DNA of 64,000 bases from Pararoseomonas baculiformis. Its GTDB lineage: Bacteria; Pseudomonadota; Alphaproteobacteria; Acetobacterales; Acetobacteraceae. The notes beneath the pieces were generated by a model. The model worked only from the letters and a program-made list of their open reading frames with translations, did no database searches and was not told the origin of the DNA. Shown here one piece after another: positions 17,187 through 25,453 of the stretch. The translations under genes and the position numbers were made by a program. Positions within the stretch are counted from its first letter, which is position 1. The number at the start of each line of letters is the position of its first letter. The DNA lies in contig NZ_JAGIZB010000006.1 in the NCBI RefSeq assembly GCF_017813395.1, positions 62,001-126,000 on the forward strand, written 5' to 3'.

Positions 17187-18028
17187 TCGAATATGAGAAA
17201 CTGCTGAACTACCGGATTCCGGAGGTGCGGCAGCGCCTGACCCCGCGGGACGTGGTGTTCTACGCGCTCTCCGTCGGGCTTGGGCAGGACCCGATGGACA
17301 AGCGTCAGCTGGACTATGTGGACCAGGACAAGGCGCTTCGCGTGCTGCCCTCCATGCCCGTGGTGCTGGCGCATCCGGGCTTCTGGGTTTCCAATCCCGA
17401 GACGGGGGTGGATGCGGTGAAGGTGGTGCATGGCGAGCAGTCCATCGCCCTGCATGCGCCGCTGCCCATCGAAGGCGAGATCATCGGCCGCACGCGGGTG
17501 ACGGGGCTGGTGGACAAGGGCGAGGGCAAGGGCGCGCTGCTCTACTCCGAGAAGGAGTTGCGCGACACCCATGGCACGCTGCTGGCCGTGACGGGCAGCA
17601 CGACCTTCCTGCGCGGGGATGGCGGCTTCGGCGGCCCATCAGGCCCAGTGAAGCCGGTGAACCCCATCCCGGAGAGCGCGCCCGATATCACGGTGGACCT
17701 GCCCACCCGGCCGGAGCAGGCGCTGTATTACCGGCTGAACGGCGATGACAACCCGCTGCATTCGAATCCCGACGTGGCGGCGCGCGCGGGCTTTCCGCGG
17801 CCCATCCTGCACGGGCTCTGCACCCTGGGCGTGGTGACGCATGCGCTGCTGCGGGAGCTCGGGCATTACGAGGCGGGATCGATGAAGAGCATGTCCCTGC
17901 GCTTCTCCTCCCCGGTCTTCCCGGGCGAGACCATTCGCACGGAGATCTGGCGCAGCGGCGCCTTCCGGGCGCGGGTGGTGGAGCGCGACGTGGTGGTGGT
18001 GAACAACGGCGCGGCGGTGTTCGGATGA
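17183..18028 (+). CDS. Double hot-dog (MaoC-type) enoyl-CoA hydratase
   Basis: 281 aa with two hot-dog domains. The N-terminal one is the FAS1-like dehydratase half; the C-terminal one carries the hydratase-2 motif YRLNGDDNPLHSNPDVAARA, with catalytic Asp and His, followed by PRPILHGLCTLG. It should add water to a trans-2-enoyl-CoA to give an (R)-3-hydroxyacyl-CoA. The start is GTG 17183, overlapping the upstream stop as GTGA, with GGAGG 17171-17175 at 7 bases; the stop overlaps the next ATG as ATGA. Pairing with an SDR of the (3R)-hydroxyacyl-CoA type (22946) fits. Confidence 0.9.
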   Translation: MIEYEKLLNYRIPEVRQRLTPRDVVFYALSVGLGQDPMDKRQLDYVDQDKALRVLPSMPVVLAHPGFWVSNPETGVDAVKVVHGEQSIALHAPLPIEGEIIGRTRVTGLVDKGEGKGALLYSEKELRDTHGTLLAVTGSTTFLRGDGGFGGPSGPVKPVNPIPESAPDITVDLPTRPEQALYYRLNGDDNPLHSNPDVAARAGFPRPILHGLCTLGVVTHALLRELGHYEAGSMKSMSLRFSSPVFPGETIRTEIWRSGAFRARVVERDVVVVNNGAAVFG

Positions 18029-19116
18029 GCGAGGTTCTGGAACGCGAGGGCGTGGAGGAGCGGGCGGAGTCCATCCGCATGATCCGTGAGAGCGCGGCAG
18101 GCATCGCGCCGCGCGGGGGCGACCGGAAGCGCATCCGCGCCCTTCGCTTCAAGGAACCGGGCTTCGACCCGGCGGTGCTGCGGCAGATGGGCGAGCAGGG
18201 CTGGATCGGGCTGCGCGTGCCGGAATCCCGGGGCGGCGCCGGGCTGGGAATGAGCGAGTTCTGCGCCCTGGCCGAGGAGATGGGCGCGGCGCTGGCGCCG
18301 GAGCCGCTGATCCCGGCCGCACTCTCCGCCGCGCTACTCGCAGCGCCCGGGGCGGCGTCCGGGGCGGAGGGACCGCTGGATGCCTTGCTTGGGGGCGATC
18401 AGCTGGTGCTGACGGCCTGGCAGGAAGCCGCCGGCATGCTGGAGGCGTCGGGCACGGCCGATGCGGCGCGGGTGTTCATTCCCCAGGCTGGCGGTGCCCA
18501 GGCCTTCCTGGTGCCGGTGCGCGAGGGCGGGCGGCTGTCGCTTCGGCTGCAGCCGCGCGAGGGCGCGGACCTGACCCTGGAGAAGACCCAGGATGGCGCC
18601 TTCTACGGCACGCTGCGCCCGGCGGGCGGCGAGGTGATCGCGGAGGATGTGGGCGGGGCGCTGGAACTGGCGCTGGACGAGGCGGCGCTGGCCACCGCCG
18701 CCTGCCTGCTGGGCGTGATGGACCAGGCCTTCGCGCTGACGCTGGACTATCTACGGACGCGGCAGCAATTCGGAAAGCCGATCGGCAGCTTCCAGGCGCT
18801 GCAGCATCGCGCGGCGGACCTGAAGGTGCAGCTTGCCCTGAGCCGCGCGAGCGTGGAGGCGGCGGCGGCGCTGCTGGATGGCGGGGCGGACCGCGCGGCG
18901 CGGCGCGCGGCGGTTTCCCGCGCGAAGGCGCGCGCCTCGGATGCCGCGATGCTGGTGACGCGGCAGGCGATCCAGCTGCATGGCGGGATCGGCTACACGG
19001 ATGAGGCGGATATCGGCCTCTATCTCCGGAAGACCATGGTGCTGGCGAACCAATTCGGCCCCTCGGCGCTGCATCGGCGGCGCTTCGCGGCCGAGGCGCG
19101 GGAGGACGAGGCATGA
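18025..19116 (+). CDS. Acyl-CoA dehydrogenase, subunit with the Arg/Gln FAD-contact motif
   Basis: 363 aa, ACAD fold. The C-terminal half has YLRTRQQFGKPIGSFQALQH, the canonical segment whose Arg and Gln bind the partner's FAD, and later QLHGGIGYTDEADIGLYLRK. It lacks the YGG-SEIQR segment near the C-terminus, and its middle domain (residues 130-210) is weakly conserved. The next gene shows the opposite pattern, so the two probably form one alpha2-beta2 enzyme, like FadE28-FadE29 of actinobacteria. The start overlaps the hydratase stop and the end overlaps the next start, both as ATGA. Confidence 0.9.
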   Translation: MSEVLEREGVEERAESIRMIRESAAGIAPRGGDRKRIRALRFKEPGFDPAVLRQMGEQGWIGLRVPESRGGAGLGMSEFCALAEEMGAALAPEPLIPAALSAALLAAPGAASGAEGPLDALLGGDQLVLTAWQEAAGMLEASGTADAARVFIPQAGGAQAFLVPVREGGRLSLRLQPREGADLTLEKTQDGAFYGTLRPAGGEVIAEDVGGALELALDEAALATAACLLGVMDQAFALTLDYLRTRQQFGKPIGSFQALQHRAADLKVQLALSRASVEAAAALLDGGADRAARRAAVSRAKARASDAAMLVTRQAIQLHGGIGYTDEADIGLYLRKTMVLANQFGPSALHRRRFAAEAREDEA

Positions 19117-20258
19117 CCGACCTCAATGCTCTGAGCGACGAGGCCTTCCGCGCGGAGGTGCGGCGCTTCGTCGAGAGCGAGTTTCCGGCGGAGCTGCGCA
19201 ACCCGGCGCACCGGCTGCACTGGGACCAGGGCAAGGCCTGGTTCGAGAAGCTGCGCGCCAAGGGCTGGGTGGCGCCGGGCTGGCCGCGGGAATATGGCGG
19301 GATGGGCCTCAGCGCCTCGAAGCAGATCATCCTGATCGAGGAGTATGAGCGCCATGGCGTGGCGCGGCTGCCCGACCATGGCGTGATCATGCTGGGGCCG
19401 CTGCTGATCCGCTTCGGCACGGAGGAGCAGCGGCAGCGCTTCCTGCCGCGCATCCTGGCGGGCGAGGATATCTGGTGCCAGGGCTATTCCGAGCCGGGCG
19501 CGGGATCGGACCTGGCCTCGCTGCGCACGGAAGCGGTGCTGGATGGCGACCACTACGTGGTGAACGGCCAGAAGATCTGGACGACGCTGGCCACCGACGC
19601 GAACTGGATCTTCTGCCTGGTTCGCACCGACAAGGGCGGGAAGAAGCAGGAGGGGATCAGCTTCCTGCTGATCGACATGACATCGCCGGGCGTGACCGTG
19701 CGGCCGATCATCAATCTCGGCCTGCATGACGAGTTCTGCGAGGTGTTCTTCGACAATGTGCGCGTGCCGCGCGAGAACCTGGTGGGCGAGCCCAACAAGG
19801 GCTGGAGCATGGCCAAGGCGCTCCTGGGCTTCGAGCGCATCTTCCTCGGCTCCCCGCGGCAATCCGGCTATGCGCTGGCGCGGCTGAAGATGCTGGCCGA
19901 GCGGATGGGCGTGTTCGACGAGCCGGACTTCCAGGACCGCTACACCAGGCTTCGCATGGACCTGGAGGACCACAAGGACCTCTACGAGACCTATGTGGCC
20001 ATCCTGCGCCGGGGCGAGACGCTGGGGGCGGATGTCTCGATGCTGAAGCTGCACCAGGCCGAGCTGTTCCAGCGCATCACGGAGCTGATGCTGGAGATCG
20101 CGGGAGAGAATGCCGGGCTGCTGGAGCCGATGGGCGGCAACCGGGACCTGCATCCCTCCGGCCAGTTCATCGAGGCGCGGCCGACCACGATCTATGGCGG
20201 CAGTTCCGAGATCCAGCGCGGGATCCTGGCGAAGAACGTGCTGGAGTTGCCCGGCTGA
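19113..20258 (+). CDS. Acyl-CoA dehydrogenase, subunit with the SEIQR motif
   Basis: 381 aa. N-terminal and middle domains are well conserved: WPREYGGMGLSASKQIILIE, CQGYSEPGAGSDLASLRTEA, NGQKIWTTLATDANWIFCLV. The C-terminus has PTTIYGGSSEIQRGILAKNV. The usual R-x-QFGxPI motif is replaced by RLKMLAERMGVFDEPDFQDR, so it cannot complete the FAD site alone; the neighbouring subunit supplies it. The likely catalytic acid is the Glu in LLGFERIFLG. Together they would introduce the 2,3 double bond in an acyl-CoA made by the synthetase at 15048. Translationally coupled to the upstream gene. Confidence 0.92.
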   Translation: MTDLNALSDEAFRAEVRRFVESEFPAELRNPAHRLHWDQGKAWFEKLRAKGWVAPGWPREYGGMGLSASKQIILIEEYERHGVARLPDHGVIMLGPLLIRFGTEEQRQRFLPRILAGEDIWCQGYSEPGAGSDLASLRTEAVLDGDHYVVNGQKIWTTLATDANWIFCLVRTDKGGKKQEGISFLLIDMTSPGVTVRPIINLGLHDEFCEVFFDNVRVPRENLVGEPNKGWSMAKALLGFERIFLGSPRQSGYALARLKMLAERMGVFDEPDFQDRYTRLRMDLEDHKDLYETYVAILRRGETLGADVSMLKLHQAELFQRITELMLEIAGENAGLLEPMGGNRDLHPSGQFIEARPTTIYGGSSEIQRGILAKNVLELPG

Positions 20259-20312
20259 AACAGGGGCGGAAGAGGCCGTGAACAAGGCCTCCCGCCGGGA
20301 GGAGAGAACGAG

Positions 20313-21329
20313 ATGGCGATCGATCTGACGCGTCGTGGCCTGCTGGCGGGAAGCACCGCCCTGGCCCTTCCCGGTCTGGCTCTTCCCGGCCCGGCCACGG
20401 CGCAGGATTCCGGCTGGCCCAGGCGGACCATCCGCCTCATCATCCCCTTCCCGCCGGGCGGCACGACGGACCTGATCGGGCGGCTGCTGGCCGAGCGCCT
20501 TTCCGCGCGGCTGGGGCAGACGGTGGTGGTGGAGAACCGGGCCGGCGCTGGCGGCAATATCGGGGCGGATTCGGTCGCGAAATCGGATCCGGATGGCTAC
20601 ACCTTCCTGATGGCCTCCATCGGCACGGCCTCGATCAACTATGCCGTCTATGGGCCGCGCATGCCCTACAAGCCGCAGGATCTGGCGGCGGTGGGGCTGG
20701 TGATCCGCGTGGCGAATGTGCTGCTTGCCGCGAAGGATCAGCCGATCCGCGACGCGCAGGAGATGATCGCGGCGGCGAAGCGCCAGCCCGGGCGGCTGAA
20801 CTATGGCAGTTCCGGCTCTGGCGGCAGCCCGCATGCCTGCATGGAATTCCTGGCGACCCGCACCGGGATCAAGCTGCAGCACGTGCCCTATCGCGGTTCC
20901 GGCCCGATGCTGACGGAACTGGTGGCGGGCCGGATCGAGCTGGGGATGGACAACATCCCCTCGGCGCTCAGCTTCATCCGCAATGGGCAGATCCGGGCGC
21001 TGGCCGTGACGAGCCGGGAGCGTTCGCCGGTGATGCCCGAGGTGCCCACGCTGCACGAGGCCGGGATCGCGGATTTCGATGCCACCGCCTGGTTCGGCGT
21101 GCAGGCCGCCGCCGCCACGCCCGCGCCGATCATCGCGCGGATGGGACGGGAGATCGACGCGGTGGCGCGCGACCCCGAATGGATCGCGAAGATGCGGGAA
21201 TTCGCGGCCGAGCCGCCGCGCCTGACCCCGCAGGGCGGCACCACGCCCGAGGCCTTCGCCGCCTTCATCCGCGAGGAGATCACCCGCTGGGCCGAGGTGG
21301 CGCGGGTGAGCGGGATGGTGGTGGAATGA
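20313..21329 (+). CDS. Bug-type tripartite tricarboxylate transporter receptor
   Basis: 338 aa periplasmic binding protein of the Bug/TctC family. Tat signal TRRGLLAGSTALALPGLALP. The family start TIRLIIPFPPGGTTDLIGRL, then VENRAGAGGNIGADSVAKSD and GSPHACMEFLATRTGIKLQH, are all typical, as are the ligand-pocket loops. No TctA or TctB membrane genes are adjacent. It sits 54 bases after the dehydrogenase pair, inside the catabolic operon, so it probably captures that pathway's carboxylate substrate. Confidence 0.9.
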   Translation: MAIDLTRRGLLAGSTALALPGLALPGPATAQDSGWPRRTIRLIIPFPPGGTTDLIGRLLAERLSARLGQTVVVENRAGAGGNIGADSVAKSDPDGYTFLMASIGTASINYAVYGPRMPYKPQDLAAVGLVIRVANVLLAAKDQPIRDAQEMIAAAKRQPGRLNYGSSGSGGSPHACMEFLATRTGIKLQHVPYRGSGPMLTELVAGRIELGMDNIPSALSFIRNGQIRALAVTSRERSPVMPEVPTLHEAGIADFDATAWFGVQAAAATPAPIIARMGREIDAVARDPEWIAKMREFAAEPPRLTPQGGTTPEAFAAFIREEITRWAEVARVSGMVVE

Positions 21330-21357
21330 CGGCATACAGAGAGAGGGAAGAGCGCGC

Positions 21358-22530
21358 TTGAGCATCAGAGGGAAGGCCTGCATCGCCGGTGCCTATGAGC
21401 ACCCGACCCGCAAGGCCGAGGACAAGAGCACCGCGCAGCTGCATGCCGAGGTCGCGCTCGGCGCGCTGCGCGATGCGGGGCTGACGCGGGCCGATGTGGA
21501 TGGCTATTTCTGTGCCGGCGACGCGCCCGGCATGGGACCGCTCAGCATGGCCGACTATCTCGGCCTGGACCGGCTGCGGCATGTGGATTCCACGGATATC
21601 GGCGGCAGCTCCTATCTGGCGCATGTGGGCCATGCGGCCGAGGCGATCACGCTGGGCAGGTGCAACGTGGCGCTGATCACCCTGGCCGGGCGGCCCCGCT
21701 CGGAAGGGCAGGCGACCGGCACGGCGCCGCGCGCCGGCAACCCCACCCAGCCGGATGTGCAGTTCGAATACCCCTATGGCGCGGCGGTGGCGAACATGTA
21801 CGCCATGTGCGCCAAGCGCCACATGCATGAGTTCGGCACCACCAGCGAGCAGCTGGCCTGGGTGAAGGTGGCGGCCAGCCACCATGCCCAGCACAACGAG
21901 CACGCGATGCTGCGCAAGGTGGTGACGGTGGAGGAGGTGGTGAACTCCCCCCTGGTGGCGGACCCGCTGCACCGGCTGGATTGCTGCGTCATCTCCGATG
22001 GCGGCGGTGCGCTGGTTGTCACCCGGCCGGAGATCGCGCGCAGCCTGAAGCGCCCCGTGGTGACCATCCGCGGCGCCGGCGAGGCGCTGAAGCACCAGAT
22101 GGGCGGGCAGCTGGACCTGACCTATAGCGGCGCCCGCTTCTCCGGAGCCCGTGCCTTCGAGGAAGCCGGGGTGAAGCCGGCGGACATGAAGTACGCCAGC
22201 ATCTATGACAGCTTCACCATCACCGTGCTGATGCAGCTTGAGGATCTGGGCTTCTGCGAGAAGGGCGGGGGCGGCCGCTTCGTGCAGGATGGCAACCTGA
22301 TCAGCGGCGTGGGCAAGCTGCCCTTCAACACGGATGGCGGCGGGCTCTGCAACAACCACCCGGCGAACCGCGGCGGCATCACCAAGGTGATCGAGGCGGT
22401 GCGACAGCTGCGCGGGGAGGCGCATCCGGCGGTGCAGGTGAAGAATTGCGACCTCGCGCTGGCCCATGGCACGGGCGGATCGCTGGGAACGCGACATGGC
22501 AGCGCCACGCTGGTGCTGGAGAGGGAGTGA
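21358..22530 (+). CDS. Thiolase-fold protein lacking the nucleophilic Cys (SCP-x/Ltp2-like)
   Basis: 390 aa, thiolase superfamily of the lipid-transfer/SCP-x branch: KYASIYDSFTITVLMQLEDL and GGGLCNNHPANRGGITKVIE carry the later thiolase blocks with the His. The segment that should hold the nucleophile reads HVDSTDIGGSSYLAHVGHA; Gly82 or Gly83 stands where Cys is expected. Ltp2-type aldolases also work without that Cys and need a DUF35 partner, and a DUF35 gene follows at 22536. It is therefore a better candidate for a retro-aldolase than for a thiolase. The start is TTG 21358 with GAGAGGGAAG upstream; no better ATG is in frame. Confidence 0.85.
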   Translation: MSIRGKACIAGAYEHPTRKAEDKSTAQLHAEVALGALRDAGLTRADVDGYFCAGDAPGMGPLSMADYLGLDRLRHVDSTDIGGSSYLAHVGHAAEAITLGRCNVALITLAGRPRSEGQATGTAPRAGNPTQPDVQFEYPYGAAVANMYAMCAKRHMHEFGTTSEQLAWVKVAASHHAQHNEHAMLRKVVTVEEVVNSPLVADPLHRLDCCVISDGGGALVVTRPEIARSLKRPVVTIRGAGEALKHQMGGQLDLTYSGARFSGARAFEEAGVKPADMKYASIYDSFTITVLMQLEDLGFCEKGGGGRFVQDGNLISGVGKLPFNTDGGGLCNNHPANRGGITKVIEAVRQLRGEAHPAVQVKNCDLALAHGTGGSLGTRHGSATLVLERE

Positions 22531-22535
22531 CAGCG

Positions 22536-22931
22536 ATGAGCGAGCAGACCGCGCGGCGCGTGCCGCCCTCCCCCACCCCCGATCCGTCCACCCGCGTGTT
22601 CTGGGACGCGGCGAAGGAGGGGAAGCTGCTGATCGGGCGCAACACGAAGACGGGCAAGCACCATTACCCGCCGCGCCCGGTCGATCCCTTCGACGATGAG
22701 GGAGAGGTGGAGTTCGTGCCGGCCAGCGGCCAGGGCACGATCTACACCTACAGCGTGATGCGGGCGAAGACGCCCTATGTCATCGCCTATGTCGAGCTGG
22801 CCGAGGGGCCGCGCATCATGACGAACATCGTCGATTGCGACTTCGAGGCGCTGCAGGTGGGACAGGCTGTGCGCCTGACCTTCGTGGACAGCGAGGGCGG
22901 CCAGCCCATCCCCATGTTCACCCCGGCCTGA
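22536..22931 (+). CDS. DUF35 OB-fold protein with its zinc ribbon lost
   Basis: 131 aa. FWDAAKEGKLLIGRNTKTGK then HHYPPRPVDPFDDEGEVEFV is the normal DUF35 layout, but all four zinc ligands are gone: the usual CxxC pair is Asn36/Thr39 and the second pair is Asp50/Asp53. The OB fold (ASGQGTIYTYSVMRAKTPYV) is intact. DUF35 proteins form complexes with thiolase-fold enzymes and bind the CoA part of the substrate; the 5-base gap to the thiolase-like gene makes that partnership likely. ATG 22536 is used; the longer frame is antisense-free but lies inside the previous gene. Confidence 0.85.
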   Translation: MSEQTARRVPPSPTPDPSTRVFWDAAKEGKLLIGRNTKTGKHHYPPRPVDPFDDEGEVEFVPASGQGTIYTYSVMRAKTPYVIAYVELAEGPRIMTNIVDCDFEALQVGQAVRLTFVDSEGGQPIPMFTPA

Positions 22932-22945
22932 GAGAGAACCGAAGA

Positions 22946-23860
22946 ATGCCCATGTTGGAAGGCAAGGTCGCGATCGTCACCGGCGCCGGTGGCGGGATCG
23001 GGCGGGAGATCGCGCTGGCCATGGCGCTGGCCGGCGCGAAGGTGGTGGTGAACGACATCGGTGCCTCGCTCACCGGCATTGGCGAGCAATCCGCCACGCC
23101 GGGGGAGCAGACCAAGGCGATCATCGAGCAGCGCGGCGGCCAGGCGGTGACCAACACCGACAGCGTGGCCGACTGGGAAAGCGCGAAGCGGATCGTGGCC
23201 AGCGCCATGGATGCCTTCGGGCGCGTGGACATCGTGGTGAACAACGCGGGCATTCTGCGGGACCAGATCTTCCACAAGATGACGCCGGAGGAGTGGCGCG
23301 CGGTCATCGACGTGCATCTGAACGGCAGCTTCTACGTCTCCCGCGCCGCGGCCGAGCCGTTCCGGGCCCAGGGTTCGGGTGCCTTCGTGCACATGACCTC
23401 CACCTCGGGCCTGATCGGTAATTTCGGGCAGGCGAACTACTCGGCGGCGAAGCTGGGGATCGTGGCGCTGTCCAAGTCCATCGCGCTGGACATGCAGCGC
23501 TTCGGCGTTCGTTCCAACTGCATCGCGCCCTTCGCCTGGAGCCGCATGACGAGCTCCATCCCGGCCGAGACGCCGGAGCAGAAGGAGCGCGTGGAGAAGC
23601 TGAAGCGGATGACGCCGGAGAAGAACGCGCCGCTGGCCGTTTTCCTGGCGAGCGATGCGGCGAAGGACGTGACCGGGCAGGTCTTCGCGGCGCGCAACAA
23701 CGAGATCTTCCTCTTCAGCCAGCCACGGCCGATCCGCAGCAGCCATCGCAGCGAGGGCTGGACGCCGGAGCTGATCGCCGAGCACGCCATGCCGGCTCTG
23801 CGCGGGCAGTTCCTGCCCCTGGACCGCAGCCCGGACGTGTTCTCCTGGGATCCGGTCTAG
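22946..23860 (+). CDS. SDR dehydrogenase, (3R)-hydroxyacyl-CoA type
   Basis: 304 aa short-chain dehydrogenase. The NAD site is VAIVTGAGGGIGREIALAMA; VVVNDIGASLTG and the longer loop after it resemble the dehydrogenase domain of peroxisomal multifunctional enzyme 2. NNAGILRDQIFHKM and the Ser/Tyr/Lys triad in HMTSTSGLIGNFGQANYSAA plus KLG are present. A 50-residue C-terminal extension (RPIRSSHRSEGWTPELIAEH) is typical of this subgroup. It would oxidise the 3-hydroxyacyl-CoA made by the hydratase at 17183. ATG 22946 lies 14 bases after the DUF35 gene. Confidence 0.9.
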   Translation: MPMLEGKVAIVTGAGGGIGREIALAMALAGAKVVVNDIGASLTGIGEQSATPGEQTKAIIEQRGGQAVTNTDSVADWESAKRIVASAMDAFGRVDIVVNNAGILRDQIFHKMTPEEWRAVIDVHLNGSFYVSRAAAEPFRAQGSGAFVHMTSTSGLIGNFGQANYSAAKLGIVALSKSIALDMQRFGVRSNCIAPFAWSRMTSSIPAETPEQKERVEKLKRMTPEKNAPLAVFLASDAAKDVTGQVFAARNNEIFLFSQPRPIRSSHRSEGWTPELIAEHAMPALRGQFLPLDRSPDVFSWDPV

Positions 23861-23952
23861 CCTGCCGGCCGCCGCCGGGTCTTCCGGCGGCGCCGCGTGA
23901 AAAGCCGGGACCAACCGGCGCGACGCCACCACGCATGAGGGAGACGACGGGA

Positions 23953-25176
23953 ATGATCCATCGCAGGCAACTTCTCGCGGGCGCGGCGGTGGTCCCGCTG
24001 GCCGGCCGCGCCGCAAGGGCGCAGGCGCAGCCCATACGGCTTGGGGTGCTGGGGGATTTCTCCGGTCCCTACCGGCATCTTTCCGGCCCCACCGCCGTGG
24101 CCTGCGTGCGGCAGGCGGTGGAGGATTCCGGTCTTCTCCAGCGCGGCATCGCGGTGGAGGTGGTGCAGGCGGACCACCAGCAGAAGGCGGATGTGGGCCT
24201 GACCGTCGCGCGCGAATGGTTCGACAGGGGCGGGGTGGACGTGGTGCTGGAGGTGAACAACTCCTCCATCGCGCTGGCCCTGAACGGGCTGGTGCGGGAG
24301 CGGGACAAGATCCACCTGAACACCGGTGCCGCCACATCGGAGCTGACCGCGAAGGCCTGCAGCCCCAACACGATCCACTGGACCTACGACACCTACATGC
24401 TCGCCCGTTCCTCGGGCGTGGCGACGGTGCGGGCGGGGGCGGATACCTTCTTCATCATCGCCGCCGACATGGCCTTCGGCCATTCGATGGAGCGCGACGT
24501 CACGAAATTCGTGGAGGCGGAAGGCGGCAAGGTGGTTGGCACGGTGCGCCACCCCTTCCCCGGCACGACGGATTTCTCCTCCTACCTCGTGCAGGCGCAG
24601 CGCAGCCGCGCGAAGGTTGTGGCCTTCGCCAATGCGGGCGCGGACCTGATCAACTGCGTGAAGCAGGCGCATGAGTTCGGCCTGGTGTCCCGCGGGCAGA
24701 AGCTGCTGGGCACCATCGGCTTCATCAACGACGTGAAGTCGCTGGGACTGGAGACGACGAAGGGCCTGCTGCTGACCGAGTGCTTCTACTGGGACCTGAA
24801 TGATCGCACCCGCGCCTTCACGCGGCGCGTGCTGCCGAAGACGCCGGACAACTACCCGAACCAGACCCATGCCGGGAATTATTCGGCGGTGACGCACTAC
24901 CTGAAGGCGGTGGCGGAGATCGGCCCCGCCCGCGCCAAGGAATCCGGGCGCGCGGTGCTGGAGGTGATGCGCCGCATGCCGACGGATGACGATGCCTTCG
25001 GCGCCGGCAGCATCCGCATCGATGGCCGGCACCTGCATGACGTGCATCTCTTTGAAGCCAAGGCGCCCGCCGAGAGCAGCGGGCCCTGGGACCTTCTGAA
25101 GCTTGTGAAGACCACGCCGGCGGCCGAGGCCTTCCGCCCCCTCTCGGAAGGCGGGTGCCCGCTCGTGCCGGCCTGA
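23953..25176 (+). CDS. ABC transporter substrate-binding protein, branched-chain amino acid type
   Basis: 407 aa, type I periplasmic binding protein (LivK/Peripla_BP_6). Signal peptide MIHRRQLLAGAAVVPLAGRA. The mature start IRLGVLGDFSGPYRHLSGPT and the domain-crossing NNSSIALALNGLVRERDKIH are typical. ATG 23953 has GAGGGAG at 8 bases; an in-frame ATG at 23935 is less suitable. No permease or ATPase genes follow, so it must use a transporter encoded elsewhere, perhaps the one at 40733-44168. It is the last gene of the 15-25 kb operon and its ligand is unknown. Confidence 0.88.
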   Translation: MIHRRQLLAGAAVVPLAGRAARAQAQPIRLGVLGDFSGPYRHLSGPTAVACVRQAVEDSGLLQRGIAVEVVQADHQQKADVGLTVAREWFDRGGVDVVLEVNNSSIALALNGLVRERDKIHLNTGAATSELTAKACSPNTIHWTYDTYMLARSSGVATVRAGADTFFIIAADMAFGHSMERDVTKFVEAEGGKVVGTVRHPFPGTTDFSSYLVQAQRSRAKVVAFANAGADLINCVKQAHEFGLVSRGQKLLGTIGFINDVKSLGLETTKGLLLTECFYWDLNDRTRAFTRRVLPKTPDNYPNQTHAGNYSAVTHYLKAVAEIGPARAKESGRAVLEVMRRMPTDDDAFGAGSIRIDGRHLHDVHLFEAKAPAESSGPWDLLKLVKTTPAAEAFRPLSEGGCPLVPA

Positions 25177-25181
25177 TGGCT

Positions 25182-25211
25182 CCGGGGGAGAGAAGGGATT
25201 CTCTCCCCCGG
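25182..25211. repeat. Lone hairpin resembling the first stem of the four-hairpin element
   Basis: Perfect 13-bp stem CCGGGGGAGAGAA / TTCTCTCCCCCGG with loop GGGA, 5 bases after the binding-protein stop. The arm sequence and loop match the first hairpin of the repeats at 47021 and 59698 apart from a few bases. There is no T run, so it is not a classic terminator, though it may act as one or protect the 3' end. Confidence 0.7.
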
Positions 25212-25305
25212 GCCTGTCGGAACCCCGACGGCATCACCTGGAGCCTGGCGATCGGGACGGGCCCGCCTACAGCGCTGGCAAGGGCGCGGCGGATAGATCG
25301 TCGTG

Positions 25306-25358
25306 AAATACTTTACAGGTCACGGCTGCCAGGCTGGAAGTACGGCCGGCAAGTATTT
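25306..25358. promoter_or_regulatory. AT-rich inverted repeat upstream of the PEP-CTERM gene
   Basis: AAATACTT (25306-25313) and AAGTATTT (25351-25358) are perfect inverted 8-mers, 37 bases apart, in a locally AT-rich patch about 100 bases upstream of the PEP-CTERM start. This is the likely promoter/operator of that gene. The rest of 25177-25453 contains only the hairpin at 25182 and no convincing ORF. Confidence 0.4.
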
Positions 25359-25453
25359 GAACATTCTACTCCGCCAGAACTGGTCCTGAATTTGCACCGG
25401 TGAGTCTTTCTGGAGCGGCGCGGGTCGGCGCGGCTGCGAGGGGGACGACAGGA

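Noticed and set aside
22835-22945. Longer N-terminus for the SDR
   Set aside because: The extra 37 residues come from an out-of-frame reading of the DUF35 gene; the Rossmann motif begins right after ATG 22946.
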